Assembly: GCA_900315565.1 (NCBI GenBank)
Contig: OMZS01000002.1
Span: 1-64,000 of the forward strand
Length of the DNA: 64,000 nucleotides
Direction of reading: 5' to 3'
Source: an uncultured Prevotellaceae bacterium
GTDB taxonomy: Bacteria > Bacteroidota > Bacteroidia > Bacteroidales > Bacteroidaceae
In this document: in pieces, positions 34,119-42,916 of the stretch
Numbering within the stretch: the first letter of the stretch is position 1
Layout: each line of letters starts with the position of its first letter
Notes under the pieces: model-generated
The model's database searches: none
What the model saw: the letters and a program-made list of their open reading frames with translations, nothing else
What the model was told of the DNA's origin: nothing
Translations under genes and position numbers: made by a program

Positions 34119-34279
34119 AACCCACCCCGGCCCTCCCGAAGGGAGGGAGGAACCCACCCTAACCCTCCCGAAGGGAGGGGACTCTAATACCTTTGCTACT
34201 TCATGGGTAATTGAGCTCCCCTCCCTTGGGGAGGGGTTGGGGGTAGGTTTTAGGGGTTGGGGGTAGGTTTTTAGGTTTT
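34119..34279. repeat. Palindromic element, right inverted copy
   Basis: Contains CCCTCCCGAAGGGAGGGG, the core GGACTCTAATACCTTTGC then GGTAATTGAG, and CCCTCCCTTGGGGAGGGG followed by TAGGTTTTAGGGGTTGGGGG twice. It is inverted relative to 33408-33550. Confidence 0.75.
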
Positions 34280-36401
34280 ACATTTTCTCCAAATCTACCG
34301 TCAGGCCGATGGTGAAGGTGGTGCCTGTGGTGAGGGGCGAGCAGTAGTAGTAGGATTTGGGCTTGTAGTTGAAGAGGTTGTCGATGGACGTGTTGAGACG
34401 GATGCCGCGCCAGATGTGGTGCTGAAGCATGAGTTTCCAGAGGGTGTAGCCCTGGTCAACATTGGTTTGGCCCGACTGCGGTTTGCCCTGGCTTCGGCCA
34501 GAGAGGACAGCATCGAGGGCGTAGTGGCGCGCGAACCGGTGGCCGTAGCCTATTTGCCACGTCATGGAGTGGGAGCGGGGCTGCGAGAACTCCGAGTAGA
34601 TCACGTTGCCCGTTTCGTGCATCCACGAGTAGTTGTACTTTAGCGAGAGTCCCCAGTCGAGAATGTAGCCAAGGCTGAGGTCGATGCCCCACGCTTTCAC
34701 GCCCTCCTCGTTCCAGTAGAGCGCGCTCGAGAGAGCCTCATGGGTGGTGCCGTCGGGGGCATGATACCTGTATTTCTCTTCGTCGCCGGCCATGTATTTC
34801 TCTATTCCGCCGTCTTTTGAAGCCACCTGATAGCCGCCCCCCGCGTGGTTTTTGTCCACCACCCAGTAGCGGCCCACGGTGGTGATGCGCTTGTCGAAAA
34901 TGTTGCAATAGCCCAGGAGCGTGAAGCTGTAGTGGCCGTCCCAGATGCCGCCCTTGTTGATGCGATGGATTCGCTCGATGGCCAGGTTGATGTTGTTGCT
35001 CTTTTCGGGCTTCAGGTCGGGGTTTCCGATAATCATATATCCCATGTTGCCCATGTCGAAGTGCATGTACATTTCTTTCAGGGTGGGAGCGCGGAAGCCA
35101 ATGGCGTAGTTGGCGCGCAGGGTCATCCAGGGCAGCTTATAGACCACGGCCATGCGCTCGGTGTAGGCTCTTTTTCGCGAGGCCGAGAAGTAGTCGTAGC
35201 GTATGCTGCCCACGAAGTTGAGCTGCTTGCTGATGTTCCAGTCGAACTGGGCAAAGCCGTCGATGTTGTTCTGGGCGTGGTGGGTGTTGTCGATGAACTG
35301 GTAGGTGGTGAGATAGTCGTGCATGTAGTCGGCCCCCACGATGAGGCTGTTCTTGCCCATGGGATTGCTGAACAGGGCGTGCACCACGTGCTGGCGGTTG
35401 CTGTAGTCGTGGTCGTGGGTGCGGGTGCCGTCGGGCATGAAGTCGGCCTTGTCATACTGGTCGTAGGCGTACGACAGCTCCAGATGGCGGCCCTGGTCCC
35501 ACGTGTAGCGGCCTTTCAGTCCGGCGCTATAGCCCTTGAAATGGTAGTCGTGGGTGTCGCGCTCGCTGGTACGGAAGAAATAGCCTCCGCGGCCCGTAAG
35601 TGTCAGCCGGTCGGAGGCGCGCCAGGTGAGCCTTTCCTTCACGTTGTAGGACGTCTGGCCGTAGAGCCGGCTCAGGTTGGAGTCGTCTGTCAGTATGGAC
35701 TCGTCGTAGGGCAGTCCTTGGGCCTTCTTCAGCAGTTCCATGGCAATCTCCTCGGGCGTGTGGGCCTTGGGCAAATCCACGGGGTTGATGGTGGTGTGCT
35801 GGAAACTGGTCTGCGAGTTCCATTTCTTGGTGTTGAACGAGAAGCTGGCCCCGTTGCGCCATTCGTTTCCGAAGGTGTTGAAACGCGAGTGGGCGCTGGC
35901 CGTCCAGGGCTCCAGGTTCTCGCGGCTGATGATGTTGACCACTCCTCCCACGGCGTTAGAGCCGTAGAGCGCCGACGAGGCCCCCTTCACAATCTCTATG
36001 CGCCCCACGTTGTCGAGGTTCATGCGGTTGTAGTCAACATTGTCCATGGTCTCGCCCGCCATGCGCTCGCCGTCCACAAGAAACAGCACGGCATTGCCGC
36101 CAAAGCCGCTCATGTTGAGCGAGGTTTCCTGGCCCATGGCAAAGCCGAACTCCAGTCCGGGAATCTCTTGCGTGAGCATGTCCTGAATGTTGGTGGCGTC
36201 GGCAATTCTGATGTCGCGCGAGGTGATGAGCCTCGTCACCACGGGAGCATTTGTCAGGGTCTTGGGCGAGTGCGAGGCGGTTACTACCACGGGGTCGAGC
36301 TCCACAGAGTCGCGTATGGCGGTCTGTGCAGAAATACTGATAGCTGGCACAACCGAAGCCATGCCAGCTAAAAGCCAATTCTTTATGAGCCCTGTCACCA
36401 C
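34278..36401 (-). CDS. TonB-dependent outer-membrane receptor (non-SusC)
   Basis: The 707-residue protein has a signal peptide ending at SAQ (about 26), a TonB-box-like LDPVVVTASHSPKTL, a plug with SGFGGNAVLFLVDGERMAGE and IEIVKGASSALYGSNAVGGVVNIISREN, and a 22-strand-type barrel ending TGTTFTIGLTVDLEKM. There is no SusC-type N-terminal extension, so it belongs with siderophore, haem or cobalamin receptors. No ATG gives a credible signal peptide; the start is most likely GTG at 36401 or 36398. It ends a four-gene operon with a calycin-like lipoprotein, a membrane protein and an M28 peptidase. Substrate unknown. Confidence 0.88.
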   Translation of the reverse strand: MVTGLIKNWLLAGMASVVPAISISAQTAIRDSVELDPVVVTASHSPKTLTNAPVVTRLITSRDIRIADATNIQDMLTQEIPGLEFGFAMGQETSLNMSGFGGNAVLFLVDGERMAGETMDNVDYNRMNLDNVGRIEIVKGASSALYGSNAVGGVVNIISRENLEPWTASAHSRFNTFGNEWRNGASFSFNTKKWNSQTSFQHTTINPVDLPKAHTPEEIAMELLKKAQGLPYDESILTDDSNLSRLYGQTSYNVKERLTWRASDRLTLTGRGGYFFRTSERDTHDYHFKGYSAGLKGRYTWDQGRHLELSYAYDQYDKADFMPDGTRTHDHDYSNRQHVVHALFSNPMGKNSLIVGADYMHDYLTTYQFIDNTHHAQNNIDGFAQFDWNISKQLNFVGSIRYDYFSASRKRAYTERMAVVYKLPWMTLRANYAIGFRAPTLKEMYMHFDMGNMGYMIIGNPDLKPEKSNNINLAIERIHRINKGGIWDGHYSFTLLGYCNIFDKRITTVGRYWVVDKNHAGGGYQVASKDGGIEKYMAGDEEKYRYHAPDGTTHEALSSALYWNEEGVKAWGIDLSLGYILDWGLSLKYNYSWMHETGNVIYSEFSQPRSHSMTWQIGYGHRFARHYALDAVLSGRSQGKPQSGQTNVDQGYTLWKLMLQHHIWRGIRLNTSIDNLFNYKPKSYYYCSPLTTGTTFTIGLTVDLEKM

Positions 36402-36424
36402 TTATTATTTTGTGCCTGTAAGGG

Positions 36425-36916
36425 TTATTTCTTAGTGCCTGTAAAGGTTGTTTCCATGGCCATGGGCATGCTGCCGTACTTCAAAGAGAAGGTTACAACA
36501 GCCTTGTTTTCGCCAAACACAACGGCTATGTTGCTAATGGTATATGCCTTCTCGGCGCCGCTGGCATTCGTCACGGTACCGCTATACGAAGCCATGTTTC
36601 CGGTAATGGTGTTGCCGTTCTTTACCAGGGGGATGTTCTTCACAGGAAGCGAAGGAATCATCATGGCTCCCATTTCTCCCGACTCCGGAATGGTCATGTC
36701 GATAGTGGTGTCGGTGGCCTTGGCAAACACGTAGGTCGTGGTGGTGTTCGACGATTCCTCGCCCATCACCTTGATAATCTCGTTGCCAGAGTAAGAACCC
36801 ACTACCTGGGTGGCAACAGCCACCTCGGGCTCATCGTCACTACTACTGCACGAACTCACTCCAAGCACAATGGCTACTGCCGCAACCATCATGGTCATCA
36901 TTTTCCTAATTTCCAT
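36425..36916 (-). CDS. Calycin-like lipoprotein
   Basis: The 163-residue product has a lipoprotein signal (VLGVSSCSSSDDEPE, Cys at about 23). The mature part (VVGSYSGNEIIKVMGEES to MAMETTFTGT) has the strand pattern and YSGTVTNASGAEKAYTISNI motif of the Bacteroides calycin-like beta-barrel family, which often accompanies TonB receptors for small ligands. It lies 23 bp upstream of the receptor start. I infer ligand capture for that receptor. Confidence 0.7.
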   Translation of the reverse strand: MEIRKMMTMMVAAVAIVLGVSSCSSSDDEPEVAVATQVVGSYSGNEIIKVMGEESSNTTTTYVFAKATDTTIDMTIPESGEMGAMMIPSLPVKNIPLVKNGNTITGNMASYSGTVTNASGAEKAYTISNIAVVFGENKAVVTFSLKYGSMPMAMETTFTGTKK

Positions 36917-36936
36917 AAATCATTTATTTTTTTAAA

Positions 36937-36968
36937 GTTTAATGTTCAAAGTTCAAAGTTCAAAGTTT
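36937..36968 (-). repeat. AAAGTTC heptamer array
   Basis: Four AAAGTTC-type heptamers between the membrane-protein stop and the lipoprotein start. Confidence 0.6.
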
Positions 36969-37876
36969 TATTGTTTCAGCTGCTGGGTTTGGTAGTCGTA
37001 CTCTGACCCGTAAACGCTATGCGGAATACTAAATATCAGTATCATGAACAACACAGCAGCAGCCACCACCCATCGGTTGTACTTCCACTTCAAGGTGGCC
37101 AGGGCAGCCACAAAAACCAAGAACGAGAGGAGCGTCTTGTTGTCGGTCAGGTCTGTGCCGTAGGGGAACCCCGTCCACCAAGGCCCGAAAGCCGCATGCT
37201 GCACCAGGGGACCGAAGACGAAACCGCCCACAAAGAGCGTGGCCAAGGTTATTTTCAGCCAACGGCCGTATTCCTTGCGCGTAACAACCAGCATCAGGGT
37301 ATAGACGGCAAAGAGCATGGCCGCAAACATCAGCAGAATGTGGGGCACCAGAATCATGGCCGGCACATCGTTGCGGAAACGTATTACCGTGGGCTCGTCG
37401 GCAGGATAGTCCTTTCCTTCAACCGTAATGTAATACTCCAGTTTGCCGGCCACGGGCTGCACGGGCAAAGCCGCCTGCAGCATGCTGTCTTTACAGGTGA
37501 AATCGATGGTGGTGTAGTTGTGCTGGTTGAGGGCAGCGGCGGTGCCGCTGCTTACGCTTAATGGTTGCTGGTTGAGGGCAGCGGCGGTGCCGCTGCTTAC
37601 GCTTAATGGCTGCTGGGGGAGGGCAGCGGGGGTAGTGCTGCTTTCGGGGGTTTGATATTGGCGGTAATGCAATTGGGCTGAGGTGGTTGGCGGGATGCCT
37701 TTCAGTTTTACTATCTCGTCCTTCTGCACACCACTTCTGGGCAATTTCAGCTTGTAGCTCTCCCCGTTCAGTTCTACGGTTACTTTCTTGGGATAAGTGG
37801 GGCCCGTCATGCGCTGGTAGATGCTCAAGGCCAGCGTAACCACCACGGCCAACAGCCAATACATGTATTTCTTCAT
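36968..37876 (-). CDS. Membrane protein of unknown function with internal 15-residue repeats
   Basis: The 302-residue protein has one N-terminal membrane segment (about 5-22), a periplasmic part of about 160 residues with a short tandem repeat (QQPLSVSSGTAAALN, two good copies and one weak), and four C-terminal membrane segments (about 180-200, 210-230, 245-265, 267-285). The periplasmic strands (YYITVEGKDYPADEPTVIRFR) look like a beta-sandwich. I do not recognise the family. The start overlaps the end of the M28 peptidase gene by 4 bp, and the calycin-like gene follows, so all four are one operon. Confidence 0.7.
   Translation of the reverse strand: MKKYMYWLLAVVVTLALSIYQRMTGPTYPKKVTVELNGESYKLKLPRSGVQKDEIVKLKGIPPTTSAQLHYRQYQTPESSTTPAALPQQPLSVSSGTAAALNQQPLSVSSGTAAALNQHNYTTIDFTCKDSMLQAALPVQPVAGKLEYYITVEGKDYPADEPTVIRFRNDVPAMILVPHILLMFAAMLFAVYTLMLVVTRKEYGRWLKITLATLFVGGFVFGPLVQHAAFGPWWTGFPYGTDLTDNKTLLSFLVFVAALATLKWKYNRWVVAAAVLFMILIFSIPHSVYGSEYDYQTQQLKQ
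37522..37656 (-). repeat. 45-bp tandem repeat inside the membrane-protein gene
   Basis: Units start at 37522, 37567 and 37612. The first two are nearly identical and the third is diverged. The period keeps the reading frame (15 codons). Confidence 0.8.
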
Positions 37877-39141
37877 CTTACAGGGGGTGTTAAGTGAACT
37901 TGGAATATGATGGTCTCCTCGTCGCGAAGCACCTTCACGGGAATGGTGGTACCAGCCTTCAGCTCAGCCAGGCGCTCCATGTATTCGTTGATGTCCTTCA
38001 CGGGCTTGCCGTCAATCTCCTGAATAATGTCGCCACTACGTATGCCGGCATTATGGGCAGGCTTGCCGGCCACCACGATGTCGGCACGCAGGCCGGGCGT
38101 GCTGCTGGCACCCATCACGTCGGGCATCAGTCCCAGCGTTACCTTAAACTTGGCATGCTTCATGGTGTTGGTTCCGGGCACATTGATGTAGTCGGGCGTC
38201 GCGGGCAACGAAGCCAGCCGCGCAATCAGCTCCTGCGAGAACTCCAGGGTCTGTTGCATGCCGTCGTAGTTCAGGGTGGAGGGCACATCGGCGGGGGTGT
38301 GATACTCCATGTGGCCGCCCGTGGTAAGAAAGAGCACGGGAATCTCCTGGGCCACAAACGAAGCCTGGTCGCTCGGGCCATAACCATCGGGTATGCACGC
38401 TACGTTCACGCCCGTCTGATGGGCCACCTCTTCAACCATGGCCTTAAAACCGCTACTGGTGCCCGTGCCCGAAACACTCATGCTGCCGCCGCGCATGCGT
38501 CCCACCATGTCGAGGTTCACCATGGCCACAATGCCTTTTTTGTCGGCAGGCAGGTTGATGCGCTTGGAGTCGGCTTTCTTCATCCAGTCCAGGAAGAATT
38601 TTGAGCCTACCAGACCTTGCTCCTCGGCGCCAAAGAAGGCAAAAATAATGCTTCGCGGCGAACCCGTCTTCTTGAAATGTCTGGCCAGCTCGAGCACCAC
38701 GGCATCGCCGCTGGCATTATCGTCGGCACCAGGGTGAACCCCCAGCGTGTCGGGACGGCGGGAACCAGAGCCCTGGCCTCCCATGCCCAGATGGTCGTAG
38801 TGCGAGCCCACCACGATGTATTCATTTCTGAGTTGCTTGTCGTTTCCGCGGAGCACGGCCAGAATGTTGTGCGTCGGCCGTTGTTCTGTTTTCCCGTAGG
38901 TGAAGTCGTGAAAGTATCCCTTTTTCTTCTTTCCCTTCACCACGGGTTTCAGCTTCAGGCCGCGAAGCTTGCCCACAATATATTCAGAAGCCAGCGTGTC
39001 GCCTGCCGTACCGGGGTATCTGCCGCCCAGCTGTTGCGAAGCCAGGAATTCAACCGCCTGCCTCATGTCGTCCTGCCGTTGTCCGAATACTGGCAAAGCA
39101 AGGGCGAAAGCCAATGTCAGCAAAATGCTTTTATGCCTCAT
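37873..39141 (-). CDS. M28 family metallopeptidase with C-terminal PDZ domain
   Basis: The 422-residue protein has a signal peptide (about 1-21). The M28 zinc site is visible: SHYDHLG (about 113-119), HPGADDNASGDAVVLELAR (about 135-153), the catalytic Glu pair in FGAEEQGLVGS (about 170-180), VNLDMVGRM, and a late His in GGHMEYHTPAD. A PDZ domain covers about 330-422 (LRADIVVAGKPAHNAGIRSGDIIQEIDGKPV). M28 enzymes with PDZ domains are periplasmic or surface aminopeptidases. It is the first gene of the operon that ends in the TonB receptor. Confidence 0.92.
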   Translation of the reverse strand: MRHKSILLTLAFALALPVFGQRQDDMRQAVEFLASQQLGGRYPGTAGDTLASEYIVGKLRGLKLKPVVKGKKKKGYFHDFTYGKTEQRPTHNILAVLRGNDKQLRNEYIVVGSHYDHLGMGGQGSGSRRPDTLGVHPGADDNASGDAVVLELARHFKKTGSPRSIIFAFFGAEEQGLVGSKFFLDWMKKADSKRINLPADKKGIVAMVNLDMVGRMRGGSMSVSGTGTSSGFKAMVEEVAHQTGVNVACIPDGYGPSDQASFVAQEIPVLFLTTGGHMEYHTPADVPSTLNYDGMQQTLEFSQELIARLASLPATPDYINVPGTNTMKHAKFKVTLGLMPDVMGASSTPGLRADIVVAGKPAHNAGIRSGDIIQEIDGKPVKDINEYMERLAELKAGTTIPVKVLRDEETIIFQVHLTPPVR

Positions 39142-39149
39142 TATCGTTA

Positions 39150-39356
39150 ATTCTCAATTATCAATTATCAATTGTCAATTATCAATTATCTGAATGGTGC
39201 AAAGGTACGGCAATCGTTTTGCTCCTACAATCCACATTTATGATGATTTTTGTTCCGAAGCAAAACTATTGCCGCCTGTTTGCAAGCTATTACCACTTAT
39301 TTTACCTAAAGCAGAAGTATCGCCGGCCTATTTGCAAACCATTTCCGCCTATTTGA
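39150..39356. repeat. TTGATAA heptamers and a degenerate 21-22-bp repeat
   Basis: 39150-39190 holds TCAATTA/TCAATTG heptamers before the M28 start. 39257-39356 has about four diverged units of the type GCAAACCATTTCCGCCTATTT, which run into the 3' end of the M18 gene. Confidence 0.55.
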
Positions 39357-40674
39357 AGAATTGCGTAAAGGCCTTGACGGTAAACACATGGTCGGCCACG
39401 CTACCCGTTTCCCGGCAACTGTGCATGGCCAGAATGGCGTTGCCCATATCTACTCCTCTCAGCGGTATCGACGAAGCCAGAATGTTGCCCAGTGTGCTGC
39501 CTCCGGCCACGTCGGAATGATTCACAAAGCGCTGGCAGGGCACACCAGCCTCGCGGCAGATTTCGGCAAACACAGCAGCCGAAACAGCATCGCTGGCATA
39601 TTTCTGAGCCGCATTAAACTTGATGACAGGACCGCCGCCAAGCACAGGATGGTTCGTCGGGTCGTACTTCTCACTATAATTAGGATGCCAGGCGTGGGCA
39701 TTGTCGGCTGAAATCATGAACGCCCGCTCAACGGCCTGACAGAAGGCTTCCATTCCTGTTGAGGTTGTGGTTGCGGATGTCTTTCCCGTTGAGGCTGTCA
39801 GGCTCTGCGACTGGGCTATGCGTTTCAGCATCATCGACAAGAACGGGCTGCCGGCTCCCTGTTTGGTTTGCGAGCCCGTTTCTTCGTTGTCGAAAATGGC
39901 CAGCACCTTCGTCGCATCGGTTGTGGTGGCGCCAATCATGGCCTCCAGTCCGGCGAAGCACATCGACAGGTCGTCCAGCCGGCCAGAGGAGATAAACTCG
40001 TTGTGGGCGCCAAACGTACATGCTGGCGAGGCGTCGGCCAGATAGAGGTCGAAGTCGAGAATGTCTTCCTGCTTTATTTTCAGCTCCGAGCAGATGATGC
40101 CCATCAGCAGGTTGCCCCGTTCCATTTCGCTGGTGATGATGCCCAGCAGGGGCAGCATGTCTTTCTGCTTGCTCAGTTTCACTCCGTCGTTCACCTGGCG
40201 GTTGAAGTGGATGGCCAGATTGCTGATTTGCAACAGCGGCCGCTTGACGTGAAGCAGCAGAGTGGTGGGGTGGAGGGCATCCTTGCCTCGCACAATGACG
40301 CGTCCTGCGATGGTCAGCGGACGGTCGAACCATGTTGACATGATTGGGCCGCCATACACCTCGGTATTCAATTTCACAATACCGCCCTCGCAAAGCATCT
40401 CGGCATTGGGCTTGATGCGGAACGTGGGAGAGTCGCAATGGGCACAAATCATGCGGAAGCCTGCGTCTGCCATCGGCTTGCGTCCGATGTGGAAGGCATA
40501 AACCGACGAGTCGTTTTTTGTTACATACAGTTTGTCGCCAGCCTTTACCGGGCCAAGGGGCTCACGCGGGTCAACGCGGCGAAAGCCAGCCTGCTCCAGC
40601 TCGTTGGCAATATTTTTTGCTGCCAGAAAATTTACTGGCGAAGCATCCAAAAAGTTTAATAATCTCTGTATCAT
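39349..40674 (-). CDS. M18 family aminopeptidase
   Basis: The 441-residue cytoplasmic protein matches M18 dodecameric aminopeptidases (ApeB/DNPEP type): zinc His in CAHCDSPTFRIKP (about 77-89), GGPIMSTWFDRPLTIAGRV, the Asp/Glu ligands in AIFDNEETGSQTKQGAGS, HAWHPNYSEKYDPTNHPVLGGGPVIKFN, and the terminal His region MHSCRETG. It removes N-terminal acidic or neutral residues from peptides. It lies 57 bp after msrA on the same strand and may be co-transcribed. Confidence 0.93.
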   Translation of the reverse strand: MIQRLLNFLDASPVNFLAAKNIANELEQAGFRRVDPREPLGPVKAGDKLYVTKNDSSVYAFHIGRKPMADAGFRMICAHCDSPTFRIKPNAEMLCEGGIVKLNTEVYGGPIMSTWFDRPLTIAGRVIVRGKDALHPTTLLLHVKRPLLQISNLAIHFNRQVNDGVKLSKQKDMLPLLGIITSEMERGNLLMGIICSELKIKQEDILDFDLYLADASPACTFGAHNEFISSGRLDDLSMCFAGLEAMIGATTTDATKVLAIFDNEETGSQTKQGAGSPFLSMMLKRIAQSQSLTASTGKTSATTTSTGMEAFCQAVERAFMISADNAHAWHPNYSEKYDPTNHPVLGGGPVIKFNAAQKYASDAVSAAVFAEICREAGVPCQRFVNHSDVAGGSTLGNILASSIPLRGVDMGNAILAMHSCRETGSVADHVFTVKAFTQFFK

Positions 40675-40731
40675 ATCATGTTTTTTTTATTTAGTCGTTT
40701 TTTGCGTTCAGCTCCTAAAGTCTGCGGGGGG

Positions 40732-41268
40732 TCATGTTCTTTTCTCCTTTGCTTTTCTTGCAAATTCAAAAAGCGACTCCGGCAGATGGCAGTAGCCTGT
40801 AGGATTCTTGTCGAGATAGTCCTGATGATACTCTTCGGCCGTGTAGAAGTTCTTCAGGGGCAGTTTCTCCACAGCCAGAGGTTGCTGGTAGTTTTTCTGT
40901 TCTCGGGCGAAGGCATTCTCTATGATGGGCCTGTCAGCTTCGTCGGTATAATAGACGCCGGTACGGTAGCGTGTGCCTTCGTCATGTCCTTGCTTGTTGA
41001 GGCTTGTGGGGTCGATGGCTTTGAAAAACATCTGCAACAGGAAATCAAGACTGACAACATCGGGATTGTACTCCACGTGTACGGTCTCCGCAAAGCCAGT
41101 CGTGTCGGTATATACTTCTTTGTAGGTGGGGTTCTCGGTATGTCCGTTGGCAAATCCCACTTCAGTATTTGTCACGCCCTCCATCTGCTTGAAGTAATGC
41201 TCTGTTCCCCAGAAACATCCTCCTGCCAGATAAATGTGCTTAGTTGGCTTGTTGCTTGTTTTATCCAT
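40732..41268 (-). CDS. msrA: Peptide-methionine (S)-S-oxide reductase MsrA
   Basis: The 178-residue protein has the catalytic motif GGCFWGTEHYF (Cys at about 18), GFANGHTENPTYKEVYTDTTGFAETVHVEY, and RTGVYYTDEADRPII, all typical of MsrA. It reduces methionine-S-sulfoxide in oxidised proteins. There is no fused MsrB domain. Confidence 0.96.
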   Translation of the reverse strand: MDKTSNKPTKHIYLAGGCFWGTEHYFKQMEGVTNTEVGFANGHTENPTYKEVYTDTTGFAETVHVEYNPDVVSLDFLLQMFFKAIDPTSLNKQGHDEGTRYRTGVYYTDEADRPIIENAFAREQKNYQQPLAVEKLPLKNFYTAEEYHQDYLDKNPTGYCHLPESLFEFARKAKEKRT

Positions 41269-41377
41269 GTTAAATCGTTTTATCCGTGTTAAAACTGTTC
41301 TTCAAATGGCTGCTTTTATAAAAAGTTTGGCAAAAATACTCATTTTCTCGCGATTATCGTTCACATCTGCCTCTTTA

Positions 41378-41443
41378 TTAGAAAAGTTTAAGTCTGCCAT
41401 GAGAAAAGTTTAAGGCTGCCATTAGAAAAGTTTAAGTCTGCTG
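41378..41443. repeat. Three 22-bp tandem repeats
   Basis: Units start at 41378, 41400 and 41422 with the core AGAAAAGTTTAAGTCTGC. They lie between msrA and the aldo/keto reductase promoter; the rest of 41269-41607 holds no gene. Confidence 0.75.
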
Positions 41444-41504
41444 CCGTGAAAACTGCTTTAACTCAGATTAACTAATGCTATTTTGCGATTTGCTAACTAT
41501 TGGC

Positions 41505-41512
41505 TAATTTTG
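41505..41512 (+). promoter_or_regulatory. Promoter -7 box for the aldo/keto reductase
   Basis: TAATTTTG followed by CA. It excludes the TTG at 41500 as a start codon. Confidence 0.55.
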
Positions 41513-41607
41513 CAATGAATTGTGGCGAGGTTGGCGAATGCCCCTTTCATCTGACAAAAAAGAAGGGCTACGCTAACGAAACCAATATAAAAACCACGTT
41601 GAACAAG

Positions 41608-42744
41608 ATGAAAAATAATATGGAAAACAATCTCATTGACAACTGCATGAAACTGGGTTTCGGCATGATGCGACTGCCCAGAATTGAAGGCACGCAAACC
41701 ATCGACCTGGAACAGACCAAGGCCATGGTGGACGCCTTCATAGAGGCCGGTGGCAAATATTTTGACACGGCATACGTTTACGAGGGCTCTGAGGCTGCCA
41801 CCAAGGCGGCCCTCTGCGACCGTTATCCCCGCGAGAGCTATTACTTGGCCGATAAGCTCAACGCCTCCGAATTTGCCTGCAAAAGCGAGGAGGAAGCCAA
41901 AAACGAAATCCGGGTGAGCCTCGAGCGCACGGGAGCCGGCTATTTCGATTTCTATCTGGTGCACGGCATAGACAAAGGAAACCGAGAACGCTACGACCAG
42001 TTTGGCATTTGGGAGTATGTGAAGCAGCTGAAGGAAGAAGGGCTGATTCGCCACTACGGATTCTCGTTCCACTCCACGCCCGAACATCTTGAAGAAATTC
42101 TTTGCGAGCATCCTGATGCCGAGTTTGTTCAGTTGCAGATTAATTATTCTGACTGGGAAGACCCGTTCATCGCTTCGCGCCGTTGCTACGAGGTGGCTAC
42201 GCGCCACGGCAAGCCCGTCGTCGTGATGGAACCCGTGAAGGGAGGCAAACTGGCCAATCCGCCGCAACAGGTGAAGGATATTCTGCAGAAAGCCAATCCC
42301 GATGCGTCGCTTGCCTCGTGGGCCATTCGCTTTGCGGCCTCGCTACCGGGGGTGATGGTGGTGCTCAGCGGCATGTCGAACCTCGCGCAGATGCAAGACA
42401 ATGTGTCGTTTATGCGCCAGTTGCAACCGCTTAGCGCGGAGGAATTAGGAGTAGTTGAAGCCGCGCGCAACGCTCTGGCAGAGTTTGACGGTATTGCCTG
42501 CACGGCTTGTCATTATTGCACTCCGGGTTGTCCGATGGACATTCATATCCCCGAGATTTTCGCCGTGATGAATGTCTATAAGATGTATGGCGACCTGAAC
42601 GAGGCCCGCAACGAGTACAGTTGGCGCCCGGGCGGCGAGAAAGCCTCCGCTTGTCTGCAATGTGGCCAATGCGAGGCTGCATGCCCACAGCATCTGCCCA
42701 TCATCAGCCTGTTGGAAGAGGTGGCAGAAACCTTGGAAACGTAA
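41608..42744 (+). CDS. Aldo/keto reductase with C-terminal ferredoxin-type 4Fe-4S site
   Basis: The 378-residue protein starts MKNNMENNLIDNCMKLGFGMMRLP. It has the AKR catalytic positions (Asp and Tyr in YFDTAYVYEGSE, Lys in LADKLNA, His in LVHGID) and the barrel end PGVMVVLSGMSNLAQM. After about residue 300 there are two Cys clusters, CTACHYCTPGCPMDIHIPEIF and CLQCGQCEAACPQHLPI, that would bind 4Fe-4S. This architecture is common in anaerobes; the substrate is unknown. The start was set by the promoter at 41505 and by family length; 41620 is an alternative. Confidence 0.9.
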   Translation: MKNNMENNLIDNCMKLGFGMMRLPRIEGTQTIDLEQTKAMVDAFIEAGGKYFDTAYVYEGSEAATKAALCDRYPRESYYLADKLNASEFACKSEEEAKNEIRVSLERTGAGYFDFYLVHGIDKGNRERYDQFGIWEYVKQLKEEGLIRHYGFSFHSTPEHLEEILCEHPDAEFVQLQINYSDWEDPFIASRRCYEVATRHGKPVVVMEPVKGGKLANPPQQVKDILQKANPDASLASWAIRFAASLPGVMVVLSGMSNLAQMQDNVSFMRQLQPLSAEELGVVEAARNALAEFDGIACTACHYCTPGCPMDIHIPEIFAVMNVYKMYGDLNEARNEYSWRPGGEKASACLQCGQCEAACPQHLPIISLLEEVAETLET

Positions 42745-42846
42745 TAACCTGAGTTTCAAAGTGGCTCGCTTGTAAGAAGTTAATGAACTAAACTGCGGGT
42801 GAGCAAGGGCGAATAATTAAGCTAAAAAAAGCTAACGGAGCACACT

Positions 42847-42893
42847 TTTTTCCATTTTATGATTTCCATTTTATGGAAAAATAGCTATTTTTG
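42847..42893 (+). promoter_or_regulatory. Direct/inverted repeat operator and promoter of the AAA ATPase gene
   Basis: TTTCCATTTTATG occurs twice in tandem (about 42850-42878), with an inverted ATGGAAAAA following, immediately before the -7 box TATTTTTG (42886-42893). An operator for a local regulator is plausible. Confidence 0.45.
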
Positions 42894-42916
42894 CCAACAA
42901 TTAAAAACAAAAGAGT

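Noticed and set aside
34845-36371. 508-codon plus-strand frame over the TonB receptor
   Set aside because: Shadow frame of a gene with clear plug and barrel motifs.
41500-41607. Upstream extension of the aldo/keto reductase
   Set aside because: The extension runs through the promoter box at 41505-41512 and adds no family sequence.
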